From contig JAHBMJ010001029.1 in the NCBI GenBank assembly GCA_018398765.1, forward strand, positions 53,199 through 117,198: DNA of 64,000 bases, given 5' to 3'. Shown piece after piece: positions 56,522 through 64,000 of the stretch. Position 1 is the first letter of the stretch; every line of letters starts with the position of its first letter. A program made the translations under genes and the position numbers. Under the pieces are notes generated by a model. That model saw nothing but the letters and a program-made list of their open reading frames with translations. It ran no database searches and was not told where the DNA came from. Source of the stretch: Chromera velia. Its lineage: Eukaryota > Sar > Chromeraceae.

Positions 56522-58789
56522 AAGAAAAATAATTTCTTGCCAGGGAGAAGGGCGGAACTGAGAAACATGTGTCAAGATTGCATAGTTGTGGGGGTATTCT
56601 ATTCAACGATTGAGGGGGGACAGGAGGAGGTCCGGACCCAAATCAACAAAGGGAATATTGATGTATTCTGTTGATCCAGAGGAAACGAGGAGGCTGCACT
56701 CAACTGAGGCTTGCCCTGTCTGTCTGTTTGTCTGTTTGTCGGTTTGCTTTCCTTCTTGGAAGAAGAGCAAGAAGAAAAAGAGGAAGAAGCAGAAAGGCAT
56801 AAGCATGCGACTGCAGTGCGGAGGAGAAATGAAAGCGAGGTTGGGGCAGATGAAAGAAAGAAGAAACAAGGTAAGGGAAAAGACAAAATGAGAGCATGGG
56901 GTCGTCAAACTTTACCGGAGCAGAGGGAATGAGGAGCTCGTATCATGAGTTCTTGTAGTAATAGCTAGCGTCAGCTTGATTGTTTGACTCGACAACCAAC
57001 ACATCCGGCCTGACAGACGGACAGACGCTGAGAAGGCAGAAGGAAAAGTGAAGATGGAGGGAGGGAGGAACTTTGTGGTATGTGCAAGAACATGTGTGCG
57101 CAGTTGCATGTATGCAGTGATTGAATGAGTAAGGACGTCAAATGCAAAAAGACTGAGCAAAGAAGAGCAGAGAGTGACGAAGGAGAGGCATGCACCAAGG
57201 ACACTTCGATAGAATGAGACCATGCACACCGACTGCATGGGTGGCTTCTCTTGGTTGTTTATTTTTCTTCCCGTCCCTTCCCATTTCTTCTCTTCTCTGC
57301 TCAAGAACAAAAGCGAAGGTTCTGAAGTACAAAAAAAAGGGAAACGGGAGCGAGTAGGGGATACAGAAATGAGCAGGAAGGGAGGGGAGAAGACAAGGTG
57401 AAGAAACTGTGTGAGAGAACAAAGTGATCGAGTGAAGAAGAGAGGGACCGAGAAGTTAGGTTTCTCCTCTCTCCCCCTCTCTTCCTCTCTCCCTGTATAA
57501 ATGTGTATGCATGTGTGAGTGGTGCGAAGGGTATCAGCATGGGGCTTGCATCATGCTGCATGTAGTGGAGAGACAAGACTGACGAGAGGGAGGGAGGGAA
57601 TCTGTGCGGCCAGACTTGAACGAACTCTTCTTTTCTTTCTTCGATCTGGGTATGAAGTTCAGTCTCCCTCTCTTTTTGTGTCTTTTTGTCTGTCTGGCGG
57701 CTTTTTCTCTCTCACAGTCCCTCTTTCCTTCGATCGTCACATCCGTCCTTGCCTCCTTCCCCGCCTGTGGGGGAGGTCTCTCTTCTTCTCGGCTCTGTCT
57801 GTTTGTGCGATGTAGATGTGTATTCTGGTTTTTTGTATTTTTGTGCATGAGTGACTATTTTTCACTCTTTCATTGCCTCAACATGATCGTTGTTCTCTGA
57901 TTGGTCATTCATCGGGGAATCATCCCTTCAGTCCTTTGGTCATTCACTTGTTTTCTTGAATCTGATGCAGTGGACAAACCAAGCTGTATTCATTTGCTTC
58001 GATCTGCAGCGAGTCTCAAAGCGGAGAGGCGAAAAGAATTTTCCACCCACACCGCTCACACACACGGACAGAGAGAACAGGAGGGGGAAGTAGTTCTTTG
58101 GTTGAGACTCCATCAACTCGTCAACCCATATGCGCAGGAGCCCCGTGCGCGATTCATTCTGCACCTTCGATTTGTTTGACCTTGGGCTTGCCTCTATTTT
58201 CTTTTCGGGTTTCTTTTGATTCATCAGAGAAACAGCCGAGTATTAAAAGTAAAGTATTTCATTCATTGTGTTGGGCGGGCCGGGTGAAGTTTTCTTTCCT
58301 GTGCTTGGTTTCGGAACAAAAATCCGGGGTCATGCAGTGGGTCGAGATGCCTTATTTCAATGCATCGATCTGCAGTGCTAGCTGCAGTGAAGCAGAGAAT
58401 GAGGGAGGTAAGTTTCCTCCGTTTTCTTTATCTTCTTGTTAAGAGTGTGTCGGATTGCGTCCGTCTCACTGCTATACTGTGTCACAGTCTGTGTGATGCA
58501 TTCAATTGTATGTTCGACGACATTGTTGGTTTACATGGACGAATCGTTTGGTTTCGCCCATCGTTCCCGAGAGTACCATCTATTCTAAAAACGTTCAATA
58601 TTCAAGAAAGAAGGCAAAACAGTTCAAGAACGCGTTGTGAACTGCACGGAAGACAATATTGTCAGTCAACAATTATATGCTTGCCTGCTAGGACGCTTAC
58701 AGAAAAATCCTGCTATGCATAAATCTGAGGAGATTCATTCTAGGATTCATTCTGAGTCACTCACTAGCATAGCATAGCACTAGGTCACT

Positions 58790-59345
58790 CACTGACACTC
58801 AGGCTAGGCTGGCAGGGAAAAATATAATGTAAACTTTGCTAAAGAATTTAATGATATCATTTTAAATTGACTCATTTAATTGAGGACCAATTTATTAATT
58901 TTAGGTTTAATTTAAAAAAATGATTCATTGTAGTCTACTAAGACTCTAAGACCAGCTCTAAGAGTCTAGGTGGGAGTTAATTTTGTTTAATTAGTAGTAG
59001 TAGTAGTATGCAGTATGCCTATAACTCATTGACCTAGTCATTGATACTCATTCAATCATTGTTGAAGGAACAGCTATAGCAGTCTGGTATGTCTCGATTC
59101 GACTCTCGAATTATAGTATAAAAATTGTAATAGTAATTATTTTTAGTATATGTCATCATGATTATACTAAAATATATATACCAGCATATATAGTTTTGCC
59201 ACTTCATCTCTCAACTGTGCTAACAATTATGTATGTTAAATTCAAATTGTCTATATCAATCAAAAGTTATTATTAAATGTAACTTAAAATACGCAAAAAT
59301 TAATTTAGTTACCTAATGTACATATACATTGTAATATACACAGGG
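58790..59345. other. AT-rich intergenic island
   Basis: About 550 bp of AT-rich sequence with a short (TAG)n run near 58992-59008; no gene. Confidence 0.75.
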
Positions 59346-59687
59346 AAAAAAGAGGAAGAGACCCAGTTTCTCTGCCTCCTCTCTGTTTTGAAGAGTGTTT
59401 TCATCTAGGTTTTCACACACTCCTTTAGTAGACGTCGCAAACAATGAAAGGCCGAACCCTGTATGCAGCGTGCATGAACAAGGTCTTAATTAGTTTCCTC
59501 ATCACTCATCAATCAATCCACCCCTTGAGGGATCGACAGCACCAGGACACTTCCTTGCACGCATCCTCCCCTCTAGGACTCATCTAACTCACTCAGCTAT
59601 ATATGCTCTCGCACGAAGACAACTAACGTCAACACGGCCCGGGGTCCTGCCGGCGGAACGAGATGCGCAGGCCGGCGGGCAGATGCG

Positions 59688-59716
59688 ATCCATCCATCCA
59701 TCCATCCATCCATCCG
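59688..59716. repeat. (ATCC)n microsatellite
   Basis: Seven ATCC units in intergenic sequence. Confidence 0.95.
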
Positions 59717-60121
59717 CACAGCGCACAAAACGGGACATTGAAAACTGAGAGAAAGCAGCTGTTGGAATTTGGAAAAAAGTCAGATAAGTAGAGGGAAGGT
59801 GCACATGCAGAGAGAAACGGGTAGCATGAATTTTGCCATCCCACCCGCCTCTACGCACAATGCTCGACAGGAACCCCAAAACAACATGCAGAAGGAAGGA
59901 GCAAAGACGATGCACAGTTTACAGTGTACAGAGAAGGAAGATGTATGACAACAGAAGAGAGAGGAGCTGAAACAATCCACACAGCGCAGTCCACAATTTT
60001 CTAAACACTCCATTGGATTCTCTCTCTTCACCCGCCCTCCCTTCTTTTGTCATGCGGGCAAGCGAAGATTCATGCATACATGTGTCATTCATGCAAACCC
60101 TCTCTTGATCTTCACTTTCTT

Positions 60122-60123
60122 TC

Positions 60124-60154
<31 letters not shown>
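60122..60154. repeat. (TCAA)n microsatellite at the 3' end of the arylsulfotransferase-like gene
   Basis: About eight TCAA/ATCA units touching the stop codon of the minus-strand gene. The same repeat (reverse complement) sits at the end of the LINE near 2950. Confidence 0.93.
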
Positions 60155-60155
<1 letters not shown>

Positions 60156-63100
60156 GAAGTTGAAGAGCCCCGAGAATGACCAGCTCGGCGGGCCCTGCTG
60201 TCCCTCCATCTCCCTCTCTTCCCCCCCCCGGTCAAACAGATTCAACCTTCTTGCTGTCCCCCCCGTCTCCGTGCCCCCACTCATCCCGTCCTGCTCAGCC
60301 TGCCGTGCTGCCTGCAACCGTGAGACCTCAGAGACACCCAGGGTCAGGGCGTTGGACGCCAACTCAAATTCTGCTGACCTCCCACTACCTCCTCCTGTCT
60401 CGAGAGAAATGGCTGTACTGACCCCATCACCACCCAACATCCGGTCGAATTCGGCCAGTTGCTCGGGAGTACATCTGTTGATAATTCGACCACACTTCTC
60501 TTCCTTCATTTGCTCGATCTGCTTCTTCCGTGCTGCGGCCTTCTCTGCCTCACACAGATACCCACTGCATCCCTCTGAAGTGTCAAAATTATCTGGAAGC
60601 TCCGGTGTGTCGTCCTTCTTCCCCTCCGCAGTGTACGTCACCCCCCCGAAACCCGTCCCGAGTGTTGGCGATGGCTGCACGTTCTCTGCGTCCTCCTGTT
60701 CGTCCTTCGGGTTCTGTGTTTGGTACAGCCACACGGCCTGGGAGACGAAGTCGTTGCCCTGAACTGGGGCCTGGTAGGAAGATCCGGAACCTCCCAGGGA
60801 GACGGCAGGAAGGGAGGTTGCTGTAGAGACGGGGGGGGCGGGGGTGGTGGTGGTGGGGGCTGAGGGTCTCGGTTGAGTCTGCTGAGGACCGGATGATGGA
60901 GGGGGGGTTGGGGGGGGGGGGCTTATAGCGGGGGCAGGAGTGACAACCTCTGCGGGTGGGTTGGCAGCGCGGTATCGGACGCAATTGACGTCGTTTGCCA
61001 TCTGGGGAAGGGCACAGAGCTCGGCAATGCTCATGCGGGCAGGGAGGGTGGAAGTTGTAGTGCTGGTAGTTGTGGTTGTGGTGGTGGTTGTAGTTGTCGT
61101 GGTGGTAGTGGGTGGCTGGGGTTCGAAGGGGGAAGACGGGCCTGAGCCAGCAGCTCCGAGTCTCTGTACACACTGGGGTCTCTGTTTGTAGTCCGAAAAC
61201 TCACAGAGCATCTCCCAGGGGTCGGAGATTCCCCTCTCTTTCGCAAGCTCAGCAACCATTTTTCCGAAATCGTCAAGATCATCAAGGTCAGAGGAGGTGT
61301 CATGGGAGGGGGAAAGGGCGTCTGGAAGCCAACCATCAATTTGGTTCAGACTTGGGAGAACTGTCATGCCCCCCTCCATCGTCTGGCTGGGTTGGGGCGC
61401 TTGGGTTGCCTCTGCCATCTTCTGTGCGAATGCGTTGGTCTGCCCTTCAGGGAGCTCTGCCTTCACCTTCACACCTGAGTACAACTGGAGAAGCGCTGTT
61501 GTCTGCGCATCCCCTCTCCATCTGACTGCGGACTGAATGGCATTGAACAATTTCGGCAGCTCGTCTCCTTCTGAACCCATGTGGGTGTCCCTCGCCACAG
61601 GCTGGCAGACGGAGAGGGGACCCAGGCGGGTGACAGGATTCACCCATTGCCAGACAACCAGTGGGCCTGTAGGGAGAGACAAACTAGTAGAGGGCAGGGT
61701 ACTCCAGCCCATTGCCATCTCCTGAACGACACCTGTGGTATCAGAGAAGACAGTCACATGACCATCAGGCAGCATCTGCAAAGACCCTGCCCCCAGAGTC
61801 ACGAACGATTGAGGATCCGAGGGTGTCCAGGAACTAGACACCAATTCAGGTTCGTATCTCAAGTACGAGTTGCCTGTTGCACCCCTCATGATGTTCAGCT
61901 TAGGCCCACTGGTATCCTCAAACATCGTCACACCAAAAATGGAGGAGCTCCGGTTCTCCACGTCTGTAGACAACACCGCAATGTCTCTTCCGAGGACACC
62001 GTTGAACGAAGCGCCCAAGGGAAAAGCAAAGACACGGTCCTCTACACCCCCCTGCCCGTACGCTGCTGGATTCCCCCATCTCCAGAGAAGATCTCCCCCC
62101 TCCCCCCTGGCGGCCTGACTGCTGATGCTGTGATCAACCAGCCAGACCTCCCCGAAGCCTGCAGATGTGAGGAGAATTCTATCTGTGAACCTGTGATAGT
62201 CCAGATCCACCACCCTGGCCCAGTCCGGGGAAGCACTCCCGGACTGAAGATTCACGTCCATCTTTCGGGGGTTTGCACTAGGGCTGGCTGAGGTGATGTG
62301 ATCCCACAGTGCCCACTTCCACACTAGCTTGCCCTCCTTGGTGCCCGACGGTTGAATTTCCATAAGGGCGTCTGATAGTCTGTTCAGTTGGGCCCCACTG
62401 AGCTGGGAAGGGTCCACCCCCGCCGAGAAGAGGGCCCCGGCATCCTTCATCTCCCAGAAGGACATCAAGAGGTTACCGTTGGGGAGCATTAAGACGTCAT
62501 CGTGCAGACACCCCATGCCGTCGGCACAGAAGGAGAAATCCCATTGGAGACCACCTGGAAAAGAGAAGCGGGGGGGAGACAAAGAGGCAATTGATTGTCA
62601 AAAAACGCATGAGGAAGAAAGTACCTCAGCAAGAAAGACTCAATGCAAAAAGGAAGACCAAGCAAGGCTGAAAAGCAGACAAGGAAACCTGAGCGAGGCC
62701 GAATGTCGTTTCTTCGGAGGGAATGGAGAAGGAGGAAAGGAAGGCTACAGTCTGGCTGGCAGAGACGCCTCCAGAAAAGAGAGCGAGGTCAAATTCAGAG
62801 ACAACTAAAGAGCAGATCACAGGAAGAAAACTTAGAAGGAAGAAGAAAAGGGGTAGAGCAGACAATTAGAGGGAGGCGATTTACACTATAAGAAATACAG
62901 CATTCCTTTCCAGTCTCCGTTGCTCACTATGCTCACCGTTATAAGCGTGGATTTGAATTCTTCCGGTTGCCCCCTCCACTTGTCCGAATGACCCTGGTGC
63001 ATCCTGCAGTGCCATCAGGACCCTGCCGTCAGGAAGGAGGGAGGCTTTCTTAATGATATGCCCTCCATCAGACTCCCACTCTCTGAGTTTGTTCCCCTGA

Positions 63101-63276
63101 CGGTCGAGCACAAAGGCCACACGACTGTCCTTTGGGACCACAACTGTCAGCTCCCCTTTTGCTTCCGGCTCATTGAAGAATAGTCCGGTTTGTCTACAGC
63201 TGGGAAAGACACCTGCGATGCGGCTGGCTGCAGGAAAAACCAAAAGCAGCAACAGAAATGTTGCGGCTTGCAACAT
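60153..63276 (-). CDS. Secreted arylsulfotransferase-like (Arylsulfotran family) beta-propeller protein with poly-Thr linker
   Basis: Two exons, 63276-62937 and 62554-60153, phase 1; 913 residues from the ATG at 63276, preferred because it starts a clean signal peptide (MLQAATFLLLLLVFPAASRI); the ATG at 63300 adds eight residues. Residues about 25-430 match the arylsulfotransferase-type propeller: GLFFNEPEAKGELTVVVPKD, an LPDGRVLMALQD strand, HDDVLMLPNGNLLMSF, VWKWALWDHI, WARVVDLDYH and GDLLWRWGNPAAYG. Bacterial relatives transfer sulfate between phenols and eukaryotic members are extracellular; activity here is not proven, since I cannot place the catalytic His. The C-terminal half is a Pro/Thr-rich linker with an unbroken run of 15 Thr, likely O-glycosylated, flanked by Cys-bearing segments (MLCEFSDY...CVQRLG, SIAELCALPQ, CSGYLCEAEK, KCGRIINRC). 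Confidence 0.84.
61039..61115 (-). repeat. Threonine-codon repeat (poly-Thr linker)
   Basis: Runs of ACC/ACA/ACT codons encode about 20 Thr/Ser residues between the propeller and the Cys-bearing C-terminal region. Mixed codons argue for selection for Thr rather than simple slippage alone. Confidence 0.9.
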
Positions 63277-63300
63277 GATGCAAGATTGACGTCTCCTCAC

Positions 63301-64000
63301 TCAGATCCAGTGGTTCCACTCACGAAGCAAACGACAACAGAATAAAACTGACTGACTACTCTTTCTTCAGCTAGATGAGTATGAAATGCGACAGAATTGT
63401 GCACTGGTGCTATGCAAGGAAGTACGCGCCCAGTTGTGCTTTTAGGGTGAATTGAGTGGGGTCATTAATCGGCTATAGGTTTCAGAATCGGTTCTGCTGA
63501 GGTGGCCCCGGAAAGTCGAAGAGAAATTGACTTCTGTCTTTCCGGGGGCACTCGCACATTTAATACGGAGCAGCAGCATTGCCTGCATCGAATTTTCTGA
63601 CCTTCATATGCCGGGGCCCAGGGCCTCGGGTCTTGTCTAGTTCTGTATACCCCCGCGACCTGGGTCAACGGGTGACGCGCGCGAGTGAAGCCTGATCGCG
63701 ACACCCATCCGTCACGCATGGCGGGCTCCGTGCGAACGGTCGCGAGAAAACAATCCATCCCTCCGCACAACATGCAGAGAGAAACGTGCCCCTCAAGCAA
63801 TATGTGCGGGACGCCAGTGCATGGCACAAGATCGATCTCGGCCACGCCAATGCATTCAATTAATTAAGCTATAGGATCTTCGATGGCAAAAAAGAACTGG
63901 TATGGGACAGACATAGCTGCATATTCTCCTGTACATCTGGAGGATGGAGGTAACAGGCCCACCAGTAGGTCCAAATTTGCAGTCAATCCTGCGTCTGTGC
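63301..64000. other. Upstream flank of the arylsulfotransferase-like gene, nothing recognised
   Basis: About 700 bp with no supported coding exon, tRNA or repeat. It should contain the promoter and 5' UTR of the minus-strand gene. Confidence 0.55.

Larger units (their letters stand above)
56522..60122. other. Intergenic region, no supported gene
   Basis: 3.6 kb holding many short low-complexity frames, an AT-rich island at about 58790-59345 and small microsatellites. The plus-strand stretch 57960-58180 has a fragment with protein-like composition (LWLRLHQLVNPYAQEPRARF) but no start, domain or convincing splice partners. Confidence 0.55.

Noticed and set aside
57900-58720. Possible plus-strand gene with exons near 57961-58180 and 58330-58410
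   Set aside because: Acceptor-like sites exist, but no start, no consistent phase and no recognisable domain.

Overview
The window looks like nuclear DNA of an intron-rich, compartmentalised unicellular eukaryote, most probably a photosynthetic alveolate of the chromerid type (Chromera velia-like). The reasons are roughly 50% GC genes with many spliceosomal introns full of simple-sequence repeats, AT-rich intergenic islands, clustered TGCATGCA palindromes (a motif I associate with apicomplexan and chromerid AP2 regulators), CBM20 domains fitting a starch-storing cell, and eIF3d, COQ10 and LINE sequences that are plainly eukaryotic. The species assignment is inference; no rRNA or plastid gene is present to confirm it.

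Layout. 1-2095 (+): 3' half of the gene for translation initiation factor eIF3d. 2.9-5.6 kb (-): decayed LINE retrotransposon with RT motifs and a C-terminal CCHC knuckle. 7.1-9.0 kb (-) and 10.6-13.0 kb (+): a head-to-head pair of intronless paralogs, each with an N-terminal CBM20-like starch-binding domain and a C-terminal array of 18-residue Cys/His units. 15.9-22.3 kb (-): a 12+-exon serine/threonine kinase with an N-terminal KHA/doublecortin-like domain. 23.7-29.7 kb: two non-autonomous LTR retrotransposons in tandem, inserted in a minisatellite. 31.2-36.2 kb (+) and 39.4-42.4 kb (+): two unrecognised multi-exon secretory proteins. 37.2-38.5 kb (-) and 43.9-46.9 kb (-): two less certain multi-exon genes. 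47.7-49.8 kb (+): a single-pass type I membrane protein. 51.2-52.3 kb: two adjacent TIR elements, the first carrying a nested hAT-like MITE with a perfect 8-bp target duplication. 53.2-54.7 kb (-): PhyH-type Fe(II)/2-oxoglutarate dioxygenase with a probable frameshift. 55.3-56.5 kb (+): COQ10. 60.2-63.3 kb (-): secreted arylsulfotransferase-like beta-propeller protein with a poly-Thr linker.

The genes are not an operon. Housekeeping functions (eIF3d, COQ10) sit among lineage-specific secreted or repeat proteins. The most distinctive items are the CBM20 plus Cys/His-repeat pair, the KHA-like kinase, a high frequency of splice donors with C at +3 (GTCAGT) together with three GC-AG introns, and the LTR and TIR element families. 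Exon borders were set by hand from reading frame, GT/GC-AG signals and family similarity, without transcript data.
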